Origin: Anaerofustis stercorihominis
GTDB taxonomy: Bacteria; Bacillota; Clostridia; Eubacteriales; Anaerofustaceae
Length of the DNA stretch: 64,000 bases
Direction: 5' to 3'
Assembly: GCF_024623185.1 (NCBI RefSeq)
Contig: NZ_JANJZK010000009.1
Span: 36,470 to 100,469, forward strand
A program made the position numbers and the translations under genes. Every line of letters begins with the position of its first letter. The first letter of the stretch is position 1. Below, piece after piece: positions 27,458 to 36,406 of this stretch. The notes below the pieces were generated by a model. That model was not told the DNA's origin and searched no databases. It saw only the letters and a program-made list of their open reading frames with translations.

Positions 27458-28685
27458 ATTTGAAATAATCAAGTTTGTCCGAAATTGTCTTATGTGTTTT
27501 TTCTTTGGGTTCACCTCTTTTTATTATATCCTGTCCGTAGTTATCTCTTAATTTGTCCATTACTTCTTCAACTTTTTTCATTTTTTCATTTTCGATTTTT
27601 TCTTCAATTAAAGAAAGCTGATTTATTTTTTCTTTATCAAGTCCGCCAACACTTACTCCGAGCAGTCTTATTGCATCATTATTCCAAAATTCATTGAATA
27701 GTTTAAATGACTGTTCATATATCGTGTTAGTGGAGTTTGTAAAGTAAGGCAGAGTCCGTTGATGTGAATAAGAATGAAATAGATTATTTTTTATAGTTAC
27801 TGTTATTGTATTGCCTTTTAAGTTTTTTCTTCTTAGCCTTGTTCCTATGCTATCGCTCAAAGCAAGGAATACTTTTTTTATCTCAGCTATATCTGTTGTA
27901 TCGTTTTTAAGTGTGGTGCTGTTTCCTATTGATTTTGTCTGTCTTGAAATTTCTACTTCGCTTTCGTCTATTCCATGAGAATAATTATATAACATCGTCC
28001 CTTGAGCTTGTTTAAAATTGTTTATTAAAAATTCCATTGAGCATTTATTTAGATCACCGATAGTTTTAATCCCCAAACTATTTAACTTTTCTTTTGTTTT
28101 TCTGCCTACCATAAATAGTTCATTTATATTAAGGGGAAACATTTTTTCTTCTATTTCCTCCGGAAAGAGAGTGATTACTTTGTCAGGTTTCTTTAGATCT
28201 CCTGCCATTTTTGCAAGAAGTTTATTGTTTGAAATTCCTATATTAACGGTAAAACCAAGCTCTCTTTTTATTCTTTCTTTTATTTTATATGCTGCTTTGA
28301 TCGGCTCTCCAAACAATTTTTGGCTGAAAGTATAATCAAGAAAGCACTCGTCAATGGAGTATCTTTCTATCGTATCGGAGTATTCACTGAGTAAATCAAA
28401 TAATTTATTTGAATACATTCTATATATTTTAAAGTTAGGCTTTACTACTAAAAGATTGGGACATTTTTTTCTTGCTTCAAATAAACTTTCTCCGGTTTTT
28501 ACACCATATTTTTTAGCTTTTTGAGATTTGGCCAGAACTACACCTTTTCTTTTGGCTTCGTCTCCTCCTACCGCACTTGGTATATTTCTTAGGTCAACTT
28601 CATTATTTCCCATTTTTTTATTATAAGCAGCCTGCCATGATAAAAAAGCTGAATTAACATCAATATGAAATATAATTCTCCCCAT
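27456..28685 (-). CDS. dinB: DNA polymerase IV (Y family)
   Basis: 409 residues starting MGRIIFHIDVNSAFLSW; the frame is open 21 codons further, but AAAGGA is 12 nt before this ATG. Catalytic Asp9 and the SIDE motif at about residues 110-113 (YSIDECFLDYT) are intact, and the little-finger domain follows. It copies past damaged bases. A LexA-type box overlaps its promoter (28742-28755), so it is likely SOS-controlled. Divergent from feoAB. Confidence 0.94.
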   Translation of the reverse strand: MGRIIFHIDVNSAFLSWQAAYNKKMGNNEVDLRNIPSAVGGDEAKRKGVVLAKSQKAKKYGVKTGESLFEARKKCPNLLVVKPNFKIYRMYSNKLFDLLSEYSDTIERYSIDECFLDYTFSQKLFGEPIKAAYKIKERIKRELGFTVNIGISNNKLLAKMAGDLKKPDKVITLFPEEIEEKMFPLNINELFMVGRKTKEKLNSLGIKTIGDLNKCSMEFLINNFKQAQGTMLYNYSHGIDESEVEISRQTKSIGNSTTLKNDTTDIAEIKKVFLALSDSIGTRLRRKNLKGNTITVTIKNNLFHSYSHQRTLPYFTNSTNTIYEQSFKLFNEFWNNDAIRLLGVSVGGLDKEKINQLSLIEEKIENEKMKKVEEVMDKLRDNYGQDIIKRGEPKEKTHKTISDKLDYFK

Positions 28686-28715
28686 TTTTTTTAACATTCC
28701 TTTCGTATAATAAAA

Positions 28716-28744
28716 AATATAACATAAAATATAGCAAAAATCAA
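28716..28744 (-). promoter_or_regulatory. dinB promoter
   Basis: On the minus strand: TTGATT (28744-28739), 17-bp spacer, TATATT (28721-28716). Confidence 0.6.
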
Positions 28745-28755
28745 ACATATGTTCA
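28742..28755. promoter_or_regulatory. LexA/DinR-type SOS box
   Basis: Minus strand reads TGAACATATGTTTG, one to two bases from the Gram-positive consensus CGAAC-N4-GTTCG. It overlaps the dinB -35. Confidence 0.75.
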
Positions 28756-28838
28756 TTAATGTTGTGCGGATAGTATAATAATTTATTTATTATATAAAAT
28801 CAACTATGGGCAGTAATGATTAATATTCTATATTTTAG

Positions 28839-28889
28839 TTGACTTAATAATAAGTACAGTTGTATAATTTAAAGGTAGCATAAGCTAAC
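28839..28889 (+). promoter_or_regulatory. feoAB promoter with possible metalloregulator site
   Basis: TTGACT (28839-28844), 18-bp spacer, TATAAT (28863-28868). Immediately downstream, TAGC-ATAA-GCTA (28876-28887) is a short inverted repeat resembling DtxR/MntR-family half-sites and would cover the transcription start. The operator reading is weak. Confidence 0.55.
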
Positions 28890-28909
28890 TGAAATTGGTG
28901 AGGGACAAT

Positions 28910-29134
28910 ATGACTTTAGATGAACTGAAAATCGGTCAAAAAGCGATTATTAAAAGTACCGGCGGAGAGCCTGCAATAAGAAGAAGACTTTTGGATATAG
29001 GATTAATTCCGAAGACTACGGTTTTTATAAGAAAGGTTGCACCTCTAGGTGATCCGATCGAAATAAATTTAAGAGGTTTTGAACTTACTCTTAGAAAAGA
29101 TGATGCAAATAAAATAGAAGTTGAGGTAATTTAA
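28910..29134 (+). CDS. feoA: Ferrous iron transport protein FeoA
   Basis: 74 residues from ATG 28910 (GGTGAGGG upstream; a TTG at 28895 precedes it). SH3-like FeoA fold: RRRLLDIGLIPKTTV, KVAPLGDPIEINLRG. It assists FeoB, one base downstream. The RBS-start spacing rules out the longer form. Confidence 0.95.
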   Translation: MTLDELKIGQKAIIKSTGGEPAIRRRLLDIGLIPKTTVFIRKVAPLGDPIEINLRGFELTLRKDDANKIEVEVI

Positions 29135-29135
29135 A

Positions 29136-31145
29136 ATGGAAAAAACCTTTGCTTTGGTAGGTAATCAAAACTGCGGTAAGACAACTTTATTCAATGCTTT
29201 GACCGGGAGCAATGCACATGTAGGCAATTTCCCCGGAGTAACTGTTGATAAGAAAGAAGGACCTATAAAGGGTCATGAAAATATAAACTTGGTAGACCTT
29301 CCGGGTATATATTCACTTTCTCCGTATACAAGTGAAGAAGTCGTAACCAGAGACTTTTTAATGAAGGACAAGCCGGACCTTATCATAAATATAATCGATG
29401 CAACTAATATAGAAAGAAATCTATATTTAACTTTACAATTACTTGAACTTAATATTCCCATGGTAATCGCACTCAGTATGATGGACGAGGTCATTGCCTG
29501 CGGAAACAGTATTGATATTGATAAAATAGCAGAAACTTTAAATGTAGACTGTATACCCATCCAAGCGGCAAAAAATCAGGGTACGGAAGAACTGGTTGCC
29601 GTAGCTGAAGATTTGATTACAGAGAATTCTTTTAGAGGTAAGATCGATTTTTGCAGCGGATATATACATAAGGCGATACATTCCATATCTCATATAATAG
29701 AAGCCAATGCGGAAGAAAAACATCTTCCCGTTAGGTTTTGTGTTTCTAAAATAGTAGAGGGTGATACTCTGCTTGAAGAACAGCTTGAACTTAGTGAGGC
29801 TGATAAAGATATAATAGGACATATAGTTGAGGAAATGGAAGATTCCGTGGGGCTTGACAGAGAAGCAGCGATTGCGGAAATGAGATATGAATATATCGAA
29901 ACATTATGCAAAGACAGCGTACATAAAGTAGCACATACCAAAGAGCATATTCAAAGCGTCAAGATAGATACTGTTCTTACTAATAAATATTTTGCACTCC
30001 CTATTTTTATACTTATTATGGGTGCGATTTTCTATTTGACATTTGGTGTTATAGGTGCATTTTTAAGTGACGCTTTTGAATTATTATTGGAACAGTTTAA
30101 AATAGCACTGGATATGGGGCTTACCGCTCTTAAAATAAACCCGACACTTCATTCTTTAGTTACTGACGGGATTTACAGCGGGGTATCCATAGTTTTATCC
30201 TTCCTTCCGATAATCGTAACACTGTTCTTCTTTTTATCTCTTCTCGAAGACAGCGGATATATGGCTAGAATTGCGTTTATAATGGACAAGCCTCTCAGAA
30301 GGATAGGACTTAGCGGAAAGAGTTTTGTGCCTATGCTTATCGGCTTTGGGTGTTCAGTTCCCGGAATAATGGCAACGAGGACCCTCAACAGCTCCAGAGA
30401 CAGAAAGATGACGGTACTTCTTACTCCTTTTATGTCATGCAGTGCGAAGCTTCCTATATATACTGTTTTTGCGGCAGCTTTCTTTAATGATAACCTTCCT
30501 TTGGTTATGATATGCTTTTATCTTCTTGGTATATTTACTGCGATATTGTCAGGATTTTTACTTAAAAATAGTATTTTTAAAGGAGAAGCTATGCCTTTTG
30601 TAATGGAACTTCCTCCATACAGACTGCCTTCAATCAAGTCACTGACAAGGCTTAGTTATGAAAAGGCTAAAGATTTTATTACTAAGGCATTTACGATTAT
30701 TTTTGTAGCTAGCGTACTTATTTGGTTCTTGGAAAACTTTGATTTTAGATTCAATATGGTCGCAAATCCTGCGTCAAGTATGCTTGCGTCAATAGGAACA
30801 CATCTTGCAGTAATATTCAAGCCTCTCGGCTTTGGAGAGTGGAAATTCGTAACAGCTCTTATTGCAGGGTTCAGTGCAAAAGAGGTAGTCGTAAGTACTT
30901 TGGCTATTTTAACGGGAAGTACACTAAATACTCTGCCTGCGGTATTGTCATCAATGCTTACTTTACCTGCGGCAATATCGTTTTTAACATTTACCTTATT
31001 ATATATGCCTTGTGCGGCTGCATTTGCGGCAGCAAAAAGAGAAATAGGTTCTTTTAAAGGTGCTGTATTTACCGCAATGTATCAAACGGGAATAGCATAT
31101 GTAATGGCATTCATAGTCTATAATGTAGCAAAATTAATATTATAA
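29136..31145 (+). CDS. feoB: Ferrous iron transporter FeoB
   Basis: 669 residues. The N-terminal G domain has G1 GNQNCGKTT (9-17), G2 region NFPGVTVD and G3 DLPG; a helical GDI-like region follows, then a membrane core of about eight spans with two gate-like repeats (FGCSVPGIMATRT and FSAKEVVVSTLAILTG). It imports Fe2+. There is no FeoC. It starts directly after feoA. Confidence 0.97.
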   Translation: MEKTFALVGNQNCGKTTLFNALTGSNAHVGNFPGVTVDKKEGPIKGHENINLVDLPGIYSLSPYTSEEVVTRDFLMKDKPDLIINIIDATNIERNLYLTLQLLELNIPMVIALSMMDEVIACGNSIDIDKIAETLNVDCIPIQAAKNQGTEELVAVAEDLITENSFRGKIDFCSGYIHKAIHSISHIIEANAEEKHLPVRFCVSKIVEGDTLLEEQLELSEADKDIIGHIVEEMEDSVGLDREAAIAEMRYEYIETLCKDSVHKVAHTKEHIQSVKIDTVLTNKYFALPIFILIMGAIFYLTFGVIGAFLSDAFELLLEQFKIALDMGLTALKINPTLHSLVTDGIYSGVSIVLSFLPIIVTLFFFLSLLEDSGYMARIAFIMDKPLRRIGLSGKSFVPMLIGFGCSVPGIMATRTLNSSRDRKMTVLLTPFMSCSAKLPIYTVFAAAFFNDNLPLVMICFYLLGIFTAILSGFLLKNSIFKGEAMPFVMELPPYRLPSIKSLTRLSYEKAKDFITKAFTIIFVASVLIWFLENFDFRFNMVANPASSMLASIGTHLAVIFKPLGFGEWKFVTALIAGFSAKEVVVSTLAILTGSTLNTLPAVLSSMLTLPAAISFLTFTLLYMPCAAAFAAAKREIGSFKGAVFTAMYQTGIAYVMAFIVYNVAKLIL

Positions 31146-31149
31146 ATAT

Positions 31150-31180
31150 TAAAAGGCAAAATTTTGATTTTGTCTTTTTA
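31150..31180 (+). terminator. Terminator after feoB
   Basis: Twelve-bp stem (31151-31162 with 31167-31178, one G-T pair), loop TTTG, then T-rich tail. Confidence 0.85.
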
Positions 31181-31199
31181 TTTATTTAATATATATCGC

Positions 31200-31233
31200 G
31201 GGCACTATGCCGGCCTTTGCAGATTCCGCGCCC
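31200..31233. repeat. Dispersed GGGCACTAYGCC hairpin repeat, copy 1
   Basis: A 34-nt GC-rich island in AT-rich DNA, opening GGGCACTATGCC and closing GCGCCC. It is about 80 percent identical to 51480-51514. The ends pair (GGGC with GCCC). It has no T-run here and lies behind the feoB terminator. Confidence 0.75.
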
Positions 31234-31447
31234 TTATTTATATTACTAAGTTACTCGAACCTTTAAATATAACTTAAGATATCCGGATTATTTAGTAATA
31301 AAAACTAAAATACATATATAAATCAAAACATCAAATTAAAGATAGCTCAAAAGAAAAGTCTTTTTTCTTTCTTATTTGTTAAAATTTATAGTTTATGGTA
31401 TAATTATTAGCTGAAAATAGAAAAAATCCCTAGTACGAGGTTTACAT
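31234..31447. promoter_or_regulatory. Leader of the 31448 gene with extended -10 promoter
   Basis: The gap between feoB and the next gene is about 300 bp. After the repeat it holds AT-rich DNA and a promoter: TTGTTA (31376-31381), 17-bp spacer, TGG-TATAAT (31396-31404). The Shine-Dalgarno of the next gene is CGAGG. Nothing else recognised. Confidence 0.7.
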
Positions 31448-33070
31448 ATGAAATCGAAATTAAAGTCGAAACTTAATATATTGCTAATAGTATTGATAGG
31501 AATATTTGTAGTGGGCTGTCTTGCTCAGGTATATTCAACTAATACCTTTTATAAGATGGATAAAGTCAACTACTATAATATTGATGAGCTAAAAATATCT
31601 GCAAAATATCACCGCGGAACCAAAGACATGGGTGTATTTATTGTAAATGATTTAAATCAAAATGCAAAAGATACATGGTTCATGGTAGAAGAATTCGCAA
31701 AACTCGGATATCATGTATACGTCTTTGATTTGCCGAGTCAGGGACATACAAAAGGTAGCGTTGAGTTTGGATATAAACAAAGTGAATATCTTGCAGAACA
31801 GTATTATACCGGAGTTGTTGCATTCTCTCAGCTTGCAAAATTAAATGAAGAAAATATACATATCATAGCGAGCGGTGTTTCTGCGAGGACTGCTCTTCAA
31901 ACCGCAACAAAAGGATTTTTTAATCCAAAAGATTTAACACTTATTTCTACGGAAACAAATATTTTAGATAAGCTTGATTTAGACGTAATTAACTTTGTTA
32001 AAGAAGAAAATGTCAAGTTTATGAAGGATTTAAGTGCGTCAAATCCGGGAGAAAATATACATTTGATTACTTCCAACTTGAACAATAAATCCAGTGTAGC
32101 AGAAAATGAAGCTCTAAAACAAAGGCTTGAACAAGGTTCGACCGGTGCTGTCAACGAGAATGAAGTTACTCTTTCTGTTGTGAAGAATGTTCTTCCAATA
32201 AATGAAATTGAAAATAAAAGCGTTATCGATGAGACCGTTAGTTATATAGCATCAAGAGACGGATATCAATATACTCCAAATGTTTTTTTAACAGTAAAAA
32301 GTTTTATGAGTGTATTTTTGAGCCTATTGGCACTTGCGATTATAATCCTTGCTTATAAGATCAGAGGCAAAGATTATTATAAGGAAAAAGGAAGCATTCC
32401 TTTTAATAAGGAGTTTGTAATATCTAAATTGATTGCTGTTTTACCTGCATGCATTTTAGTGTTCCTGCTTCCTGTAGCTATATACTTCTTGGCGAGTCCA
32501 ATCATTGCCGTTCCATATTTTGTTCTCGTTAAAATATCATTGATATCATGTTATGGAATAGTAATATTTTATTTATACTATAGGACTAATATCGCAAATG
32601 ATATAGGCAGTCAAATATTTTATAAGGATCCTAAAGATAACATAAAAGGCGGATTAGCTGTTACGGGATTGGTTCTTGTAATGTTATACTTACTTTCCGT
32701 GTCGGGAAACAATATAGTCTTTAATGTATTTTCAATGAAAACGCTTTGGCTCATAGTATTTAGTATACTTGCTTATTTTATATTTTATATAGAAGAGAGA
32801 GAGAAAGAAGTAATGATTGCTTCTCAGCTTCAGAGGTTTATTATGTCATCATTTAACTTTTTGGTTATTTTGATCGTTGCCATAGTACTTTTGATTATGG
32901 GACAATTTGTTTTGGCACTTGATTTTGTGGGGCTTGGATTTGATATTATATTTGTTCTTGCGGTAGGTAAACTGTTAAAGGCAGTTAACTCTCCGACCAA
33001 ATTTAATGCATTGGTTCAATCGGTAATACTTTGCGGGCTTATGTTGGCTCAAACAGTTTTATTTTTCTAA
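31448..33070 (+). CDS. Membrane protein with lipobox-like N-terminus and degenerate alpha/beta-hydrolase domain
   Basis: 540 residues. A hydrophobic N-terminus ends in VVGC (Cys24), which fits a lipobox but could be a plain anchor. Residues about 60-260 look like an alpha/beta-hydrolase: VYVFDLPSQGHTKGS, then the elbow position reads ASGVSARTA instead of G-x-S-x-G. About seven to eight membrane spans follow (280-540). A membrane-bound hydrolase or transporter-linked sensor is possible; I do not recognise the family. It is a single-gene unit. Confidence 0.6.
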   Translation: MKSKLKSKLNILLIVLIGIFVVGCLAQVYSTNTFYKMDKVNYYNIDELKISAKYHRGTKDMGVFIVNDLNQNAKDTWFMVEEFAKLGYHVYVFDLPSQGHTKGSVEFGYKQSEYLAEQYYTGVVAFSQLAKLNEENIHIIASGVSARTALQTATKGFFNPKDLTLISTETNILDKLDLDVINFVKEENVKFMKDLSASNPGENIHLITSNLNNKSSVAENEALKQRLEQGSTGAVNENEVTLSVVKNVLPINEIENKSVIDETVSYIASRDGYQYTPNVFLTVKSFMSVFLSLLALAIIILAYKIRGKDYYKEKGSIPFNKEFVISKLIAVLPACILVFLLPVAIYFLASPIIAVPYFVLVKISLISCYGIVIFYLYYRTNIANDIGSQIFYKDPKDNIKGGLAVTGLVLVMLYLLSVSGNNIVFNVFSMKTLWLIVFSILAYFIFYIEEREKEVMIASQLQRFIMSSFNFLVILIVAIVLLIMGQFVLALDFVGLGFDIIFVLAVGKLLKAVNSPTKFNALVQSVILCGLMLAQTVLFF

Positions 33071-33203
33071 TATAAAATTTAAATGCTGTCGTATGGCAGT
33101 ATTTTTTTATTATAAAATTTGTAGAATTTTCTTAATGATACTGAGTATTATTAAGGTGTGATTTTTAATGATTTATTAATATTTTTTAACTGATATGGAT
33201 AAA

Positions 33204-33262
33204 AAAGTATTTACTTTAAATTAAATTAAGTATATAATACGTAAATACTTTGAATATCAAAG
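33204..33262 (+). promoter_or_regulatory. acpP promoter with FabT-type operator and flanking inverted repeat
   Basis: -35 TTTACT (33210-33215), 17-bp spacer, -10 TATAAT (33233-33238). CTTTGA-ATA-TCAAAG (33248-33262) is a perfect palindrome of the TTTGA-N3-TCAAA (FabT) type just downstream. A second inverted repeat, AAAGTATTTAC (33204-33214) with GTAAATACTTT (33241-33251), brackets the promoter. Confidence 0.75.
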
Positions 33263-33282
33263 AATTTAGGAGGACTATATTT

Positions 33283-33510
33283 ATGTTAGAAGATATTAAA
33301 AAAGTGTTGGTAGATGCATTGGATATTGATGAAAATCTTATTACTCCTGATGCAAGATTAAAAGAAGATTTAGATATCGACTCACTTGCAGCAGTGGAAT
33401 TATCATTAGAACTTGAAACTGAATTCGACGTTCAAATCGAAGACGAAGAATTGGAAAAATTAGTAACAGTACAAGATATTATTGATATAATTAAAGAAAA
33501 ACAAGCATAG
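33283..33510 (+). CDS. acpP: Acyl carrier protein
   Basis: 75 residues from ATG 33283 with AGGAGG 9 nt upstream. The phosphopantetheine Ser is at 34 in DIDSLAAVEL. Highly acidic four-helix protein that carries acyl chains for the downstream fatty-acid enzymes. It has its own promoter and terminator, so it can be expressed above the enzymes. Confidence 0.97.
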   Translation: MLEDIKKVLVDALDIDENLITPDARLKEDLDIDSLAAVELSLELETEFDVQIEDEELEKLVTVQDIIDIIKEKQA

Positions 33511-33530
33511 ATTACATATTTTTAAACTTT

Positions 33531-33556
33531 AAGCGGGCTTATATTAAGCCCTTTTA
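33531..33556 (+). terminator. Terminator after acpP
   Basis: GGGCTTA / TAAGCCC (33535-33541 with 33545-33551), three-base loop, then TTTTAT. Confidence 0.85.
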
Positions 33557-33586
33557 TATTTTTTATACGAATTTATACAATGTAAT

Positions 33587-33603
33587 AGTTTGATAATCAA
33601 AGT
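33587..33603. promoter_or_regulatory. FabT-type operator before the acc-fab operon
   Basis: AGTTTGATAATCAAAGT contains TTTGA-TAA-TCAAA (33589-33601), the same palindrome type as in front of acpP. A possible -10 (TACAAT 33576-33581) lies just upstream; the exact promoter is unclear. Confidence 0.75.
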
Positions 33604-33714
33604 AATTTGGTTATTAGTTTTATAGATGATTTCAGGTATAGATTTATTAAATAATAAATCAGTACTTTATATATAATTAATTGAAGATATAAGCTTTAAT
33701 TAAAGGAGGATATT

Positions 33715-34176
33715 TTGGATACTAAAATAATTAAACAAGTTATAGATATATTTGAACATTCCGATGTTCATAAATTGGAAGTCGAAGATAAAGAGATCAA
33801 GATTAAGCTTGAAAAAGAAAATCGTAATATCGTTACTTCAATACCTTCTGCTGCCGTTCAAGAAAGTACATTCGCTGCTCAAAACAATAGTATGGATTTA
33901 GCAGAAAACGTAAATGCAGAAGAAAAAGAAGAGGATAAAGGAAATTGGATTAAGTCTCCGTTGGTCGGTACTTTTTATTCTAAGCCTAACGAAAATTCAA
34001 ATGAATACGTAGGCGTAGGTGACAGCGTTAAAAAAGGCGATACTCTATGTATTATCGAAGCTATGAAAGTTATGAATGAAATAAAGGCACCCTCATCCGG
34101 AACAGTTTTAAAAGTAAATAAAACAGACGGAGAAATGGTTCAATTTGACGATGATCTTGTTTTAATAGGTGAGTAA
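33715..34176 (+). CDS. accB: Acetyl-CoA carboxylase biotin carboxyl carrier protein (TTG start)
   Basis: 153 residues from a TTG; AAGGAGG six nt upstream. The N-terminal helical region and a low-complexity linker (40-78) lead to the biotinyl domain with Lys118 in EAMKVMNE. It carries the carboxyl group between AccC and AccDA. First gene of an eleven-gene acc-fab operon. Confidence 0.96.
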   Translation: MDTKIIKQVIDIFEHSDVHKLEVEDKEIKIKLEKENRNIVTSIPSAAVQESTFAAQNNSMDLAENVNAEEKEEDKGNWIKSPLVGTFYSKPNENSNEYVGVGDSVKKGDTLCIIEAMKVMNEIKAPSSGTVLKVNKTDGEMVQFDDDLVLIGE

Positions 34177-35547
34177 ATGATTAAGAAAGTTTTAATTGCT
34201 AACAGAGGAGAAATTGCGGTAAGGATTATTAGGACCTGTAAAGAAATGGGTATTAAAACCGTCGCGGTTTATTCGACTGCAGATAAAGATTCTCTTCATG
34301 TCCAAATAGCGGATGAAGCGATTTGTATAGGACCGGCTAAAGCTAATGACAGTTATTTGAATATGAGTAATATAATAGAAGCTGCGTGTTCGGTTGGTGC
34401 TGACGCAGTACATCCCGGTTTTGGTTTTTTAAGTGAAAATCCTAAATTCGCAAGACTTATTATCGGGTGCGGACTGATTTTTATCGGACCAAATCCGGAT
34501 GTTATAGAAAAGCTTGGAAATAAAAGCGAAGCAAGGAAAATGATGATTGAAGCCGGAGTGCCTGTCGTACCCGGTTCCAAAGAAATAATAAAGAGTGCCG
34601 AAGAAGGAATAAAACTTGCCAAGGAGATTTCTTATCCCATAATCATAAAAGCCAGTAATGGCGGCGGGGGACGAGGAATGAGGATCGTTCAAAGCGAAGA
34701 TGAGTTTGAAGATAACTTCAATAATGCTGTCAGCGAGGCTAAGGCTTGTTTTGGAGACAGCGATGTGTATTTGGAAAAGTATATTGAAAATCCTAAACAT
34801 ATTGAAATTCAGCTCTTAGGTGATAAACACGGAAATGTAATTCATTTGTTTGAAAGAGACTGTTCTTTTCAAAGAAGAAATCAAAAGCTTATAGAAGAAG
34901 CTCCTTGTCACGTTCTTGATGATAAGATAAGAAAATCAATGATAGCCGATGCAATAAAAGCCTGTAGGCATGTTGGATATGACAGTGTGGGTACTATTGA
35001 ATTTCTGCTTGATAAAAGCGGTAAGTATTACTTCATGGAAATGAATACAAGAATTCAAGTCGAACATCCAATATCCGAGATGATAAGCGGAGTGGATATA
35101 GTTAAACATCAAATCAAGGTTGCAGGCGGACAAAAATTATCTCTTAGACAGGAAGATATAAAATGTAACGGTTATGCAATGGAATGCAGGATAAATGCGG
35201 AAGATATGGAAAGAGATTTTGCTCCTTCCCCCGGAAAGATTAAGTTTTTACATCTTCCGGGAGGCAGAGGTATAAGGATAGACAGTGCGGTGTACACCGG
35301 ATATGAAATACCGCCTTATTACGATTCGATGATACTTAAACTTATTACATTCGCACCAACCAGGTTAGAGTGTATCAAGAAAATGAGAGTAGCCCTTGAA
35401 GAGCTTATAATAGACGGAGTAAAAACTAATATAGAATTTCATTATTTGACGCTTCATAATAAAACTTTTATTGAAGGTAATTATGATACCGGATTTTTTG
35501 ATAGGTTTATAAAGGAGTTGGAAGAACAAAGTGGAGAACTTATTTAA
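34177..35547 (+). CDS. accC: Biotin carboxylase
   Basis: 456 residues. ATP-grasp enzyme: start KVLIANRGEIAVRIIRTC, glycine-rich loop ASNGGGGRGMR (about 163-173), EMNTRIQVEHP near residue 290. It carboxylates the biotin on AccB using ATP and bicarbonate. The start directly follows the accB stop and the end overlaps accD by 17 bp. Confidence 0.97.
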   Translation: MIKKVLIANRGEIAVRIIRTCKEMGIKTVAVYSTADKDSLHVQIADEAICIGPAKANDSYLNMSNIIEAACSVGADAVHPGFGFLSENPKFARLIIGCGLIFIGPNPDVIEKLGNKSEARKMMIEAGVPVVPGSKEIIKSAEEGIKLAKEISYPIIIKASNGGGGRGMRIVQSEDEFEDNFNNAVSEAKACFGDSDVYLEKYIENPKHIEIQLLGDKHGNVIHLFERDCSFQRRNQKLIEEAPCHVLDDKIRKSMIADAIKACRHVGYDSVGTIEFLLDKSGKYYFMEMNTRIQVEHPISEMISGVDIVKHQIKVAGGQKLSLRQEDIKCNGYAMECRINAEDMERDFAPSPGKIKFLHLPGGRGIRIDSAVYTGYEIPPYYDSMILKLITFAPTRLECIKKMRVALEELIIDGVKTNIEFHYLTLHNKTFIEGNYDTGFFDRFIKELEEQSGELI

Positions 35548-36406
35548 GAAAAGACAGGAAAGACTTGAACTTTTTAAATCAAGAAGGATAAGAACCAATA
35601 AAGATTTAAATAAAAAAGAAGTCCCTGAAAATTTAATAAAAAACTGTGAAGTGTGTCATAAAAACGTTCCGTACGAAGATATGATGAATAATCTTTATGT
35701 TTGTCCTAACTGCTCTCATCATTTAAAGATAAGTGCAAGGGAAAGGATAAGACAGCTTACCGATAAATCTACATTCAGAGAGCTTGATAGAAACTTGGAA
35801 AGCAGTAATGAAGATGAATTCCCCGGATATACGAATAAGCTTGATAAAAGCAAAAAATCTACGGGACTTCACGAAGCTGTAGTTACCGGGGTCGGAAGGA
35901 TAAACACGGAAAAAATAGCTCTTGCGGTCATGGACAGTAACTTCATGATGGGAAGTATGGGTCAAATCGTGGGTGAAAAGATCACGAGAATAACCGAGTA
36001 TGCCATGAGAAGAAAACTTCCTCTTCTCATCAGCTGTACCAGCGGGGGAGCGAGAATGCAGGAAGGCATTATGTCATTAATGCAAATGGCTAAGACCAGT
36101 GCGGCACTGAAAAAGTTCAGTGATGAAGGCGGATTTTATATTTCTCTTCTTACTCATCCGACGACGGGAGGAGTAAGTGCGTCATTCGCAATGCTCGGGG
36201 ACATTATAATTTCCGAGCCCAATGCACTTGTCGGTTTCGCCGGAAAAAGAGTTATAGAAAATACCATTAATGAAACTCTTCCGAAGGAATTCCAAAGAGC
36301 GGAGTTTCTTCTTGAAAAAGGATTTATTGATATGGTGGTAGACAGAACCGAAATGAAAAAGACAATATATGAACTTATAATGCTTCATAAAGGAGTAAGT
36401 TTATGA
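35531..36406 (+). CDS. accD: Acetyl-CoA carboxylase carboxyltransferase beta subunit (GTG start)
   Basis: 291 residues from a GTG inside the accC 3' end. The N-terminal zinc finger has Cys39, 42, 58 and 61. The crotonase-like core has CTSGGARMQEGIMSLMQMAK and TTGGVSASFAMLGD. With AccA it transfers carboxyl from biotin to acetyl-CoA to give malonyl-CoA. The stop overlaps the accA start. Confidence 0.96.
   Translation: MENLFKKRQERLELFKSRRIRTNKDLNKKEVPENLIKNCEVCHKNVPYEDMMNNLYVCPNCSHHLKISARERIRQLTDKSTFRELDRNLESSNEDEFPGYTNKLDKSKKSTGLHEAVVTGVGRINTEKIALAVMDSNFMMGSMGQIVGEKITRITEYAMRRKLPLLISCTSGGARMQEGIMSLMQMAKTSAALKKFSDEGGFYISLLTHPTTGGVSASFAMLGDIIISEPNALVGFAGKRVIENTINETLPKEFQRAEFLLEKGFIDMVVDRTEMKKTIYELIMLHKGVSL

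Noticed and set aside
27485..28335. Plus-strand open frames over dinB
   Set aside because: Shadows of the minus-strand polymerase gene, which has all Y-family motifs and a Shine-Dalgarno.
31200..31233. tRNA or small RNA gene suggested by the GC-rich island
   Set aside because: Too short, no cloverleaf or T-loop; the second copy acts as a terminator.
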